Program-made: the position numbers and the translations under genes
Part shown: positions 1-7,299 of the stretch, in pieces
How the letters are laid out: every line of letters begins with the position of its first letter
Position numbering within the stretch: the stretch's first letter is position 1
Notes under the pieces: model-generated
Told to the model about the DNA's origin: nothing
Database searches by the model: none
Seen by the model: only the letters and a program-made list of their open reading frames with translations
NCBI GenBank assembly: GCA_041623895.1
Contig: JBFJVZ010000122.1
Location: 1 to 17,169 of the forward strand
Direction: 5' to 3'
DNA: 17,169 bases
From: JBFJVZ01 sp041623895
GTDB lineage: Bacteria; Planctomycetota; Planctomycetia; Pirellulales; Pirellulaceae

Positions 1-369
1 GGCCAGCGCCTGGCGAAGCGAAAACCCTTCCCGGGCGGGTGCTGGTGCAGGTTCGGCGGTTTTCGCCGCGGACTTGCCAGCCGGAGTCTTGATGCTCAGT
101 TGATCCACGATTCTTGCGACGCCATCGATACCTTCGGCCGCCCGCAATACTTCGTCTTTGTGCTGTGTCTTGCTCACATTGCCGCGAAAAAGCACCTCAC
201 CCTTGTCAACTTTCATGTCAAGCGTGAAGTCTTTCAGAGCACCTGAGTCACGGCTGCTCCTTAATCGCTGCATGATTTGTTCAGCAATTTCTCGGTCGCC
301 ACCAAAGGCCTGCAGTGGCCCCAGAGTGGCGAACGCAGCAATCGCCCATCCCAAATACTTGATTCGCAT
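1..369 (-). CDS. Exported BON-domain protein, 5' part (runs off the left edge)
   Basis: The minus-strand frame is open from an ATG at 369 down to base 1, giving 123 codons with no stop, so the C-terminus is outside the window. A strong GGAGG lies 7 bases before the ATG and fixes the start. Residues 1-23 look like a signal peptide (MRIKYLGWAIAAFATLGPLQ, then AFGG). Residues about 26-94 fit a BON domain: a helix (REIAEQIMQRLRSS), then beta-strand KGEVLFRGNVSK, helix HKDEVLRAAEGIDGV and strand VARIVDQLSIK. A Pro/Ala/Lys-rich linker follows. BON domains occur in periplasmic or envelope proteins, where they are thought to bind phospholipid or other envelope components. The missing C-terminal part could hold a second BON copy or another domain. 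The gene is divergent from everything else in the window. The assignment rests on the fold pattern and was not searched. Confidence 0.75.
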   Translation of the reverse strand, partial: MRIKYLGWAIAAFATLGPLQAFGGDREIAEQIMQRLRSSRDSGALKDFTLDMKVDKGEVLFRGNVSKTQHKDEVLRAAEGIDGVARIVDQLSIKTPAGKSAAKTAEPAPAPAREGFSLRQALA

Positions 370-689
370 CGAAATGCCTCCCTACAGTTCTGTAATCGCT
401 CCGGCCATGATTCCTGTTCAAAGGTCGCGCCGCACAGTGCAACGACATCACCGCGGGTGGTGATTAAGCCTTTGACGGGTCCGATCAGACCGGTGTTGTT
501 GGTTGCATCGGCGATCAGAGGGCAGAGAAGGTAGGTTTTTTCGGATTTTGTCACTGATTCGGACTCTAACGATCCGGCTGCGGCGGGAAACGGGTTGTTT
601 CACGGCCAGATCCGTTACCGTTCGCCACATCGACGACCGCGGAGAAGCTCGTAAACTAGTTGCACCCAATCGGGGGTTCGAAAGCTCCT

Positions 690-742
690 GGCTCAAACCG
701 GGAGGGCGAAGCCCGCTGAGCCGCGCGACGAGAGCCGCGCGA
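690..742. repeat. GC-rich hairpin element with tandem GAGCCGCGCGA copies
   Basis: GGCTCA (690-695) pairs with TGAGCC (717-722), and inside it GGGC-GAA-GCCC (704-714) forms a tight inner hairpin. The right edge carries GAGCCGCGCGA twice (718-728 and 732-742, period 14). The GGGAGGGCGAAGC...GCTGAGCC pattern resembles dispersed intergenic elements I recall from Rhodopirellula-type genomes. That recollection could not be checked here. It could act as a transcript-end or processing structure, or be a mobile-type intergenic repeat. Confidence 0.45.
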
Positions 743-805
743 ATGACCCACACTCACGACGGTCAGCAGCAGCCTCGGCCTCCCGATAACTTGATGTTCC
801 CCTCC

Positions 806-840
806 AGCACGGCAACCCGAGCCCGGCAACCCGAGCACGG
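806..840. repeat. 14-bp tandem duplication (about 2.5 copies)
   Basis: Bases 806-826 match 820-840 at an offset of 14, with only two mismatches (809/823 and 823/837). The core unit GGCAACCCGAGC occurs at 811-822 and 825-836. Fourteen is not a multiple of three. Deleting one copy joins the frame that contains ATG 743 and ATG 794 to the frame of the amidohydrolase that follows, which suggests the duplication is a frameshifting event. Confidence 0.8.
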
Positions 841-933
841 TTATCAGCGATCAAAAAACTTCGGGAGTCTGGTATCGACACCACCAACGCCGACCTGCCC
901 TGGCAAGACAGCCTTTCCGCGCTAGCAGAAGAG

Positions 934-2106
934 TTGCAGAGCGAGTGGATCGCCATGCGCAGGCATTTGCACGAAAATCCAGAGCTATCCGATGCGGAGT
1001 ATGCGACCACCGAGTACTTGGCCTCGGCAATGCGGAATCTGGATTTGCCCTTTCATGTTGTCGGAGACGGTCGTGGAGTCACGGCGGACCTGGTGACTTC
1101 TCCGAAGATCGCCGATGTCCCGCGGATTGCCATTCGCGGCGACATCGACGCGCTGCCGATCACCGACACCAAAGCGGTCAGCTACAAGAGCCAATGCGAA
1201 GGCGTGATGCATGCCTGCGGACACGACGTCCATGCAACGGTGATTTATGGGGCGATGCAGATCCTGAAAACGATGCAGCAACGACGGCTATTGCCGTGGC
1301 CGATCGCGGTGCGAGCCATTTTCCAACCTTCCGAAGAATTGGCGACGGGTGCCCGATACATGATGCACCACCACGCCATACGTGATGTTGATTCAATCTT
1401 AGCGCTTCACGTCGATCCCACCCGCAGTGTCGGCTGCATCGGATTGCGAACGGGGCCGCTGACGGCGGCCGCGGACATGGTGATCATTGACTTCCACGGT
1501 CGCGGTGGCCACGGTGCCCGCCCCCATCTGACCGACGATCCGATCGATGCCTGCACGGCATGGGTACAGACGGCGTATCGACGCGTCGCACGAACCGCGA
1601 ATCCGCACGAAACGGTGATCTTTTCTATCGGCCAAATCGAAGCCGGCCATAGTGCTAACGTCATTCCCGACAGCGGTCACCTGACCGGCACGCTGCGATC
1701 GTTGGACGTCGAAAGTCGTCGTGTCGCTTTGGAAACACTGGAAGATGTTTGTGAAGCAATTCAGCGCGAAACTGGATGCAAGGTCGAGATGCGTCTGGGG
1801 TCGACAGCGCCTTCGGTGATTAATGATCCGCGCATGGTTGAATTGTTGACCGATTCGGTAGTGCAGATGCTGAGTGCCGGGGCGATCGAAATCATTGACG
1901 AACCGAGCATGGGTAGTGAAGACTTTTCCTGCTATTTGGAACACATTCCCGGCGCCATGTTTCGCCTGGGAATCGCCGGCCAACAAGTCGGCAGTGCGCC
2001 GCTTCATACATCCATCTTTGACATCGATGAGCGAGCACTGCTGGTCGGAGCGAAAATCTTTGCCGCCGCGGCGATTAACTTTTTCAATCCCGATCAATCG
2101 GCGTGA
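934..2106 (+). CDS. M20D-family metal-dependent amidohydrolase (N-acyl amino acid / hippurate hydrolase type)
   Basis: The 390-residue product carries the M20D hallmarks of zinc peptidases that cleave N-acyl amino acids (hippurate, indole-acetyl amino acids, N-acetyl-diaminopimelate). These are RRHLHENPELS at 9-19, RGDIDALPI at 68-76, ACGHDVHAT at 94-102 (metal ligands C95 and H97), QPSEE at 131-135 (catalytic and ligand Glu), LHV with H159, the dimerisation lid GRGGHGARPH at 189-198, and a final ligand His in APLHTSIFDIDE (H358). SMGSEDF at 325-331 is also typical. The substrate cannot be told from sequence. The start is uncertain: TTG 934 is the first usual start in frame, with AGAAGAG just upstream. 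The same frame is open back to 790 and reads like protein (for example PWQDSLSALAEEL). The 14-bp duplication at 806-840 probably disconnected the original ATG, so this entry may be N-terminally truncated by about 40-60 residues. No operon partner is obvious. Confidence 0.85.
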   Translation: MQSEWIAMRRHLHENPELSDAEYATTEYLASAMRNLDLPFHVVGDGRGVTADLVTSPKIADVPRIAIRGDIDALPITDTKAVSYKSQCEGVMHACGHDVHATVIYGAMQILKTMQQRRLLPWPIAVRAIFQPSEELATGARYMMHHHAIRDVDSILALHVDPTRSVGCIGLRTGPLTAAADMVIIDFHGRGGHGARPHLTDDPIDACTAWVQTAYRRVARTANPHETVIFSIGQIEAGHSANVIPDSGHLTGTLRSLDVESRRVALETLEDVCEAIQRETGCKVEMRLGSTAPSVINDPRMVELLTDSVVQMLSAGAIEIIDEPSMGSEDFSCYLEHIPGAMFRLGIAGQQVGSAPLHTSIFDIDERALLVGAKIFAAAAINFFNPDQSA

Positions 2107-2202
2107 TTCCATAAATCTCCATTTGGCGGGCCAATCTGGCGGATCTTGGATCCACGCGAGATTCTACTGCGTTCCCCGTTCTGCCACGTGATTGGCATCT
2201 GT

Positions 2203-2231
2203 TTGCTCTGCGTCCGGGCTGCAAATACAAT
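2203..2231 (+). promoter_or_regulatory. Predicted sigma-70-type promoter for the PEP-CTERM gene
   Basis: TTGCTC (2203-2208), a 17-base spacer and TACAAT (2226-2231) form a good -35/-10 pair. Transcription would begin near 2238, about 44 bases ahead of ATG 2282. Predicted by eye only. Confidence 0.5.
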
Positions 2232-2281
2232 CTGCTCCCCGTCCGATCAGCATCAGCATTTTCAAGATCGCAGAATTCCCG

Positions 2282-3319
2282 ATGTTTCGCTCACTCTTTC
2301 TCTTCAGCACCGCTGCGTTACTGATCTCGTCTTCGGCGCGGGCTGATCTGACCACCGGTAATTTAGTGGTGACGATCAACGAATTCACCGGTTCGATCAA
2401 CGCACCCAGTTACGTGGCCGAATACACGACAAGTGGCTCGCGCGTGCAGACCTTTGCAAACCTTCCCGAACCCGGCGGGACCGCAGATACGACCGACCAG
2501 GTGCGAGACCTGGTTGTCGGCGCTGATGGATTGTACGTCTACAACGGAACCTTCGATCCGACGATTGCCACTCTCGATCCGACTGACTTGACGCCCACTT
2601 GGACACAGCCGCTATCGTTCGCCGAATGGAGCACGGTCAACAATATCTCCTACGGCGGGTTGCAACTGTATAACAACCAACTGTTCGCCACGGACATGGA
2701 CACAGTCGGCGGATCTGCGAAAGGTGTCGTGCGGTTTGATCTCGCTGGCGGTTCAACGATTCGCTTCGGGACCGCGAATACGAATCCCCGAGACTTGAAT
2801 CTGGATCCGGCCGGTAATTTGTATGCCTTGACCGATCGCAGTGTGGAGTTAGAGGTATTCGATTCGCAGACAGGTGCCTTTGATCGCGAAATTAATTTGG
2901 CAGTTGGTAGCGACTATCGAGCGATCGATGTTGCCGCAGACGGTTCGATCTTTGCAGCGAACTGGAGTGGTGACATCAACCGATTCACGAATAGCGGCGT
3001 GCTGTTGGATTCCATCAATGTCGCCGCGGCCAATTTTTCGGATTTGGATATCAATGACTTGACCGGAGAAATTGCCCTCGGTACGGGTTTCGATGGCGAC
3101 GTCGTGTTGACCGATCTGACGCTCGATTCCTTCACTCGCTTTTCCGTGACTGATTCGCCCTTGGGCGGGGATACCTTTGTCTCATTCGTGAATGCATCTG
3201 CTGTCCCGGAACCATCATCGCTTGGATTGCTGCTTGTTGCCTTCGCTGCGGCTGGATTCCAGTGGCATCGTCGACGGCTGCGTCCGCAGGTAACCGGAAC
3301 TGCATCCAGCGAGCATTGA
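2282..3319 (+). CDS. PEP-CTERM sorted beta-propeller-like exported protein
   Basis: The product has 345 residues from ATG 2282. This start was preferred over a TTG 90 bases upstream because it opens directly into a signal peptide (MFRSLFLFSTAALLISSSAR, then ADL) and lies downstream of a good promoter. The C-terminus has the PEP-CTERM tripartite signal: VPEP at 308-311, a hydrophobic span SLGLLLVAFAAAGFQW, then HRRRLR. These signals direct export and processing by an exosortase, typically to the cell surface or matrix. The body has repeated blade-like stretches (VRDLVVGADGLYVYNG, PRDLNLDPAGNLYALT, YRAIDVAADGSIFAAN, FSDLDINDLTGEIALG), suggesting an NHL/SMP-30-like beta-propeller. No catalytic residues were identified. 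A 13-residue tail after the Arg cluster is longer than usual. The exosortase gene is not in the window. The gene appears monocistronic. Confidence 0.85.
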   Translation: MFRSLFLFSTAALLISSSARADLTTGNLVVTINEFTGSINAPSYVAEYTTSGSRVQTFANLPEPGGTADTTDQVRDLVVGADGLYVYNGTFDPTIATLDPTDLTPTWTQPLSFAEWSTVNNISYGGLQLYNNQLFATDMDTVGGSAKGVVRFDLAGGSTIRFGTANTNPRDLNLDPAGNLYALTDRSVELEVFDSQTGAFDREINLAVGSDYRAIDVAADGSIFAANWSGDINRFTNSGVLLDSINVAAANFSDLDINDLTGEIALGTGFDGDVVLTDLTLDSFTRFSVTDSPLGGDTFVSFVNASAVPEPSSLGLLLVAFAAAGFQWHRRRLRPQVTGTASSEH

Positions 3320-3566
3320 ACGTTGGCGGGCAGCTCCAGTCGGCCCGTGCGCCTGCGATTAATCAAATCAGCCGCCTCCGGCACGGCACACGTCACCCTG
3401 ATGGGTTGTCGGCAACGGGCTCATCTTCCTTTGTTGCCTCTCAGCCGTATATGCTGTTGCTATGGATTCTGTCCGCGGTTGACGGATACCTCAACACCGC
3501 CATGCGGCCACCACCAAGAATTCGATCACGAAGGGTCGACGCTGCCAACTCGCCGAGAGACGAAGC

Positions 3567-4706
3567 ATGAGCAAACTGAATTTCAAGTCCAATGACAAGC
3601 AGACCATCGGGGTTGAGCTTGAATTGGGGATTGTCGATGCATCTTCTTATCAGTTGGTCAGTGGCAGTTGCGAATTGTTGGAACAGTTGCCGGAGGAATT
3701 GCATGACACGGTCAAGCATGAATTGATGCAGTGCGTGGTCGAGGTCATTAGTGGTGTCTGTGACTCGGTTGCCGACGCGAGAACCGACTTGGAAGGAAAA
3801 CTCCGCCACGTCGAACAGGCGGCTGACTCGTTAGGGATGCGTTTGTTCTGGGGAGCCACTCATCCGTTCAGCCGCTGGGAAGACCAGATTGTGACCGAAA
3901 ACGATCGCTACCAGGCGCTCGTGCAGTTGTTGCAAGAAATGGCGCGGCGGCTGATCACCTTCGGTTTGCACGTGCATGTCGGTGTGGACTCCGGTGACAA
4001 AGCCGTCATGATCTGCGACCGCATCATGCAGCATCTGCCCACCCTGTTGGCTTTGTCGGCCAGCAGCGCTTTCTGGCAAAACCGCGACACCGGGCTTCAT
4101 TCACATCGCTCGAAAATCATGGAAGGCTTGCCGACTGCCGGACTGCCAACCCTGATGCGGAACTGGAGCGAGTATGTGTGGTTGGTCAATCACATGGTTG
4201 AGACCGGATTCATCAACACGATTCGCGAGATCTGGTGGGATGTCAGACCGCACCATAATTTTGGCACCGTGGAAGTCCGCATGTGCGATATGCCCGGCAA
4301 CATGGATCACGTCTGTGGTTTAACGGCACTGGTGCAATGCCTGGTCAAGTACCTGAACGATGACATCGACGAAGGCACCTACCAATTCGATTGCCACCCC
4401 ATGATGGTCCGCCAAAACAAGTGGCGTGCAGCAAGATTCGGCCCTGCAGCCAAGTTGGTGAACACTCGTGATTACACCGTTCACTCGGTCAGCGATATCG
4501 CCTGCAATATGGTTGATCGACTGCGGGGCGTTGCCCAAGACCTGGGTTGCGAATCAGACTTGTTGTTTGTCCGCGACATCGCCCGCAGCCCAAGTTTCGC
4601 TGATCGGCAACGGGAAATCTTGGAAAAGACCGGCCAGCCAATTGAAATTGTTCGACAGTTATCGGAGCAGTCGCGAATCAGCAAAGTCGGCGCGATGACT
4701 TCATAG
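3567..4706 (+). CDS. YbdK-type carboxylate-amine ligase (glutamate-cysteine ligase family 2)
   Basis: The 379-residue length matches the GCS2/YbdK family (about 370). Family marks are GVELELGIVD at 15-24 (N-terminal metal/ATP-binding acidic motif), GLHVHVGV at 133-140, HRSKIMEGLPTAGLP at 180-194, WWDVRPHHNFGTVEVR at 223-238 followed by MCDMP, and NKWRAARFG at 284-292. YbdK proteins are ATP-grasp-like ligases related to gamma-glutamylcysteine synthetase. E. coli YbdK has only weak glutamate-cysteine ligase activity, so the true substrate here is open. The protein has no signal peptide and should be cytoplasmic. ATG 3567 is preceded by a GAGAGACGA stretch that may serve as a weak ribosome site. 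There is no glutathione synthetase or other partner alongside, so a role in glutathione synthesis is not supported by context. The gene is flanked by spacers of about 250 and 370 bases and is probably transcribed alone. Confidence 0.85.
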   Translation: MSKLNFKSNDKQTIGVELELGIVDASSYQLVSGSCELLEQLPEELHDTVKHELMQCVVEVISGVCDSVADARTDLEGKLRHVEQAADSLGMRLFWGATHPFSRWEDQIVTENDRYQALVQLLQEMARRLITFGLHVHVGVDSGDKAVMICDRIMQHLPTLLALSASSAFWQNRDTGLHSHRSKIMEGLPTAGLPTLMRNWSEYVWLVNHMVETGFINTIREIWWDVRPHHNFGTVEVRMCDMPGNMDHVCGLTALVQCLVKYLNDDIDEGTYQFDCHPMMVRQNKWRAARFGPAAKLVNTRDYTVHSVSDIACNMVDRLRGVAQDLGCESDLLFVRDIARSPSFADRQREILEKTGQPIEIVRQLSEQSRISKVGAMTS

Positions 4707-5073
4707 AATCCGCACAACGATCAGGCAGACTTGCCGAATCTTCAAGCAACAGCATTTCACTGCTTGTGCGTTGCGGTCTCGCTCCACACCCTTAGCGGCG
4801 TACCCAGAGCGTAGTATTTCACATTCGTCATGAATCTTGACCGGCGGTACGCGAAATGCTCTTTCGTTCCGGCTTGATCCAATCCCGCCCGCCACTTCAA
4901 AACCACGTCTTCTCGGGTCACCCGGCTATGCAGGCCTCCTCCGCGCGCTATCGTCACACCAAGATCATTGCCACTCTGGGGCGGGCTACGGGGTGCTCTC
5001 CGGGCACCTGGTTGGATATGTGTTGGCGGGCGACAAGGTCGTCGACACACTTCAGCTGCTTCAGGTGAAGTGA
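4707..5073. other. Spacer without a confident gene; weak ORFs on both strands
   Basis: Two overlapping open frames occupy this stretch: a plus-strand TTG-started frame (4837-5073) whose TGA abuts the GTG of the channel gene, and a minus-strand frame (4757-5095) ending ...FMTNVKYYALGTPLRVWSE. The minus-strand frame has reasonable third-position GC and could be a small hypothetical protein or part of a dispersed planctomycete repeat. It would overlap the start of the channel gene, and it has no recognised domain. CAAGCA (4743-4748) and TGCTTG (4761-4766) can pair but no T-run follows, so a terminator is not claimed. Confidence 0.4.
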
Positions 5074-6192
5074 GTGGATCCAAACACAAATTCAAATGTC
5101 ATCGGCACGGGATCTTCGACGCTGCGTGCTTCCGGTCCCTTTCGCAAAATTCTCGTCGGCCTGTCATCCTTTCTGCTGGTTTGTGTCATTGCGGTCGCCG
5201 GGTACATGGCGGCGGGCTGGCGTCTGGACGATGCCATCTACATGGTGATCATCACCATCTTTGGGGTCGGCTACGGCGAAGTCCAACCGGTCCAGTCACC
5301 TGCATTGCGGTCGCTGACCATGACCATCATCGTCGCCGGATATGCCTCCGTGATTTACACCGTCGGCGGATTCATGCAGATGCTGATCGACGGTGAAATA
5401 AACAAAGCTTTGGGAGCAAGAAAAATGTCCAAGGAAATTGAACGGCTCACCGAACACACGATCATCTGTGGCGTGGGTCGTCTGGGTTCGATCCTGGCGG
5501 CGGAACTTCATGCCGAGGGCAAACCATTCGTCGTGATCGATCATGATGTCGGCCGACTTCAGGAAGCCGAACAACGCGGTTATCTAGTGATTCACGGTGA
5601 CGCCAGCGAAGAGGATGTGCTGCAGCGGGCCGGCATCCATCGCGCATCGACGGTGGCATCCGTGCTCTCCCAAGACGCCATCAACGTGTTTGTCACGATC
5701 ACGGCACGAGAGATGAATCCCGGCATCACGATCATCGCCAGAGGTGAAAATCCCAGGACGGAGAAAAAACTCCTCGGCAGCGGGGCCAATCAGGTCGTGC
5801 TGCCCACAGCGATCGGCGGCAAGAAAATTGCCCAAATGATCATCCGCCCGACCGCCGAAAACATGCTCCAGCAAATTCAACAGCAAAGCAACACCGTCGA
5901 TGACTTGAACCGCATCGGACTGGAATTCGACGAATTGAAAGTCGTGTCGGGGTCAGCGTTGATTGATCACGCGATCAGCGAGATCGAAATCAAGAGCAAT
6001 CATGGCTTTTTGATCGTAGGAATCCGCCACGCGGACGGTTCCAGCCATCTAAACCCGGAACCAACAACGAAGCTCAAGACGGACGACGTTGTCATCGTGC
6101 TCGGTCACAAGGATGATTTACCCGAACTAGCCAAACGCTTTTCGGCGAAACCAAAACGAATGATGTACCGCGGGGCGACGTTCGAGGGCTGA
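5074..6192 (+). CDS. Two-TM potassium channel with cytosolic RCK (TrkA-N/TrkA-C) domain
   Basis: The 372-residue product has the layout of an MthK-like potassium channel subunit. TM1 is at about 26-48, a pore helix and selectivity filter at 52-69, TM2 at 79-103, then an RCK-N Rossmann domain from about 127. This carries the nucleotide loop GVGRLG (133-138) and an acidic strand end VIDHD (154-158), and an RCK-C domain follows at about 280-350. The filter reads IFGVGYGEV rather than the usual TVGYGD, so the last filter position is Glu. Such channels tetramerise in the inner membrane and are gated by nucleotide or Ca2+ binding to the RCK ring. The GTG start at 5074 is preferred because AGGTGA lies 5 bases upstream and because it leaves a short cytoplasmic N-terminus before TM1. 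The ligand cannot be told from sequence. The next gene starts 88 bases downstream. Confidence 0.88.
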   Translation: MDPNTNSNVIGTGSSTLRASGPFRKILVGLSSFLLVCVIAVAGYMAAGWRLDDAIYMVIITIFGVGYGEVQPVQSPALRSLTMTIIVAGYASVIYTVGGFMQMLIDGEINKALGARKMSKEIERLTEHTIICGVGRLGSILAAELHAEGKPFVVIDHDVGRLQEAEQRGYLVIHGDASEEDVLQRAGIHRASTVASVLSQDAINVFVTITAREMNPGITIIARGENPRTEKKLLGSGANQVVLPTAIGGKKIAQMIIRPTAENMLQQIQQQSNTVDDLNRIGLEFDELKVVSGSALIDHAISEIEIKSNHGFLIVGIRHADGSSHLNPEPTTKLKTDDVVIVLGHKDDLPELAKRFSAKPKRMMYRGATFEG

Positions 6193-6270
6193 TAGGGCTT
6201 GGCCGCCGGATGACTGCAAACATTGTGTCTACATTGTTCTCTAGAATGGTGTAGTCGATCATTTTGCGGT

Positions 6271-6283
6271 AGGAGCCAGGGTG
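6271..6283 (+). promoter_or_regulatory. Ribosome site deciding the GTG start of the ADP-ribosylglycohydrolase
   Basis: AGGAG (6271-6275) lies 5 bases ahead of GTG 6281, one of the clearest ribosome sites in the window. A TAGAAT at 6242-6247 could be a -10 element, but no good -35 box was found at the right distance. Confidence 0.6.
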
Positions 6284-7228
6284 AGCCGTTTGCGGAAAGA
6301 GAACATCGAGGCTTGTTTGCTGGGGACCGCCGTCGGCGATGCCTGCGGTGCACTTTTGGAGGGTGTTTTCCCCGCGGATCTTCACGATCAATTCGCTTCG
6401 CCTCAAGCCGTGCTGGACCACGCTTACTCTCGACAGCTGCAATACACCGATGACACGCAGATGACATTGGCGCTGGCCGACTACTTGACCCGTCACGAGC
6501 GGATTGAATCGGAATCACTGATGAGCGATTTTGTCGATGCTTACCAGTCGTGGCGGGGCTATGGTCGGGGCACAACGGCCCTGATCGATGCCTACCGCTA
6601 TAAAAGTGACTGGAACTTTCTGGCCCAGACTTTGTTTCCAGGCGGCTCACTGGGTAACGGCGCTGCGATGCGGAGTGCACCGGTCGGCTTACGGTTCTTT
6701 GCCGATCACGAAACGATTTGGCAGCAAGCCGCCGCCAGCGCACATCCGACTCATCGTCACGAGTTGGGCATCGAAGCTGCCCAGCTGATTGCCATGGCAA
6801 CTTCACTGGCAATCGAAATGCCGGAAATCGATCCCGCCAATTTGGCGGCCGCCTTGCGACCGTGGTGCAAGACAACAGTCTTTGGCAAGCGTATCGATGT
6901 TCTCGCTGGGATCCAGTCCTGGGACGACGTCGCCCAACTCGGAAACGGAATCGAGGCTCATGAATCGGTCGTCACTGCGATCGCCTGCTTTGCATTGTCG
7001 CCGGACGACTACCCAACTGCCATCGGCCAGGCGATTTGGCAGGCAGGTGACACCGATACGATCGCAGCGATGACCGGAGCAATGTGTGGGGCTCGCTTGG
7101 GAGGCGACTGCATTCCCAGTCAAGCTCTGGCAAACTTGGAAGACGATGGCTTTGCCGATCACGTTGCCGAGTTGGCGGCGCGGCTCTTTTCAAACGTCAG
7201 TGATCGTGATCGCAGTGACGGGAACTGA
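6281..7228 (+). CDS. ADP-ribosylglycohydrolase (DraG/ARH family)
   Basis: The 315-residue length suits the ARH/DraG family, which uses two Mg2+ ions to remove ADP-ribose from modified proteins or small molecules. Family motifs are LLGTAVGDACGALLEG at 13-28, YTDDTQMTLALADYL at 55-69 (metal ligands in TDDT), GGSLGNGAAMRSAPVGL at 121-137, and AGDTDTIAAMTGAMCGA at 255-271 (metal ligands D257, D259, T260). All the metal-ligand positions expected for an active enzyme appear present. GTG 6281 is supported by AGGAG. There is no signal peptide, so it is cytoplasmic. There is no nitrogenase or DraT-like ADP-ribosyltransferase beside it, so the target is unknown; it may be arginine-, serine- or nucleic-acid-linked ADP-ribose, or ADP-ribosylated small molecules. 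It lies between an RCK channel and the malonate operon; neither neighbour gives a clear functional link. Confidence 0.9.
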   Translation: MSRLRKENIEACLLGTAVGDACGALLEGVFPADLHDQFASPQAVLDHAYSRQLQYTDDTQMTLALADYLTRHERIESESLMSDFVDAYQSWRGYGRGTTALIDAYRYKSDWNFLAQTLFPGGSLGNGAAMRSAPVGLRFFADHETIWQQAAASAHPTHRHELGIEAAQLIAMATSLAIEMPEIDPANLAAALRPWCKTTVFGKRIDVLAGIQSWDDVAQLGNGIEAHESVVTAIACFALSPDDYPTAIGQAIWQAGDTDTIAAMTGAMCGARLGGDCIPSQALANLEDDGFADHVAELAARLFSNVSDRDRSDGN

Positions 7229-7254
7229 CGCCGGCACGTGTCAGGTTGTAGAAT
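7225..7254 (+). promoter_or_regulatory. Predicted promoter for the malonate operon
   Basis: CTGACG (7225-7230), an 18-base spacer and TAGAAT (7249-7254) form a plausible promoter overlapping the stop codon of the preceding gene. Transcription would start near 7261. That leaves almost no leader for ATG 7264 but about 40 bases for ATG 7300, which argues for the latter as the madL start. Confidence 0.4.
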
Positions 7255-7299
7255 CGGGCTCCAATGCTGACGGCTGCGAATTCACGTGCAGAAGAAACA

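Larger units (their letters stand above)
370..933. other. Gene-poor divergent region with repeats
   Basis: This 560-base stretch separates the minus-strand BON gene from the plus-strand amidohydrolase. The short open frames in it overlap one another on both strands and none has a ribosome site plus a recognisable product. It contains a hairpin-forming GC-rich element (690-722), a tandem GAGCCGCGCGA pair (718-742) and a second tandem duplication (806-840). From about 838 onward the plus-strand frame of the amidohydrolase already reads like protein, although no ATG precedes it in that frame. Confidence 0.6.

Noticed and set aside
671..695. tRNA T-arm-like GGGGGTTCGAAAGCTCC
   Set aside because: The flanking bases do not form the 5-bp T-stem, and no anticodon arm, D-arm or acceptor stem can be drawn around it.
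503..925. 140-residue plus-strand open frame upstream of the amidohydrolase
   Set aside because: Low-complexity Arg/Ser/Pro-rich translation across the hairpin repeat, with no domain. Only its last part (after ATG 743 or 794, up to the 14-bp duplication) may once have been the amidohydrolase N-terminus.
1399..2112. Long minus-strand open frame opposite the amidohydrolase
   Set aside because: It is a shadow of the plus-strand gene: no recognisable domain, and the plus-strand frame has full M20D motifs.
2192..2281. TTG start giving a 30-residue longer PEP-CTERM protein
   Set aside because: The extension precedes a good signal peptide and would overlap the predicted promoter. ATG 2282 fits better.
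3320..3566. Search for promoter or small gene between the PEP-CTERM gene and the YbdK-type gene
   Set aside because: TTGACG at 3478-3483 is a good -35-like box but has no -10 partner at the right distance, and the open frames here run into the next gene in another frame.
6105..6875. 256-residue minus-strand open frame across the channel end and the glycohydrolase
   Set aside because: Arg/Ser/Pro-rich shadow translation overlapping two well-supported plus-strand genes.
7264..7299. Upstream ATG for madL
   Set aside because: It adds 12 polar residues before the conserved MadL N-terminus and lies almost on the predicted transcription start. It cannot be fully excluded.
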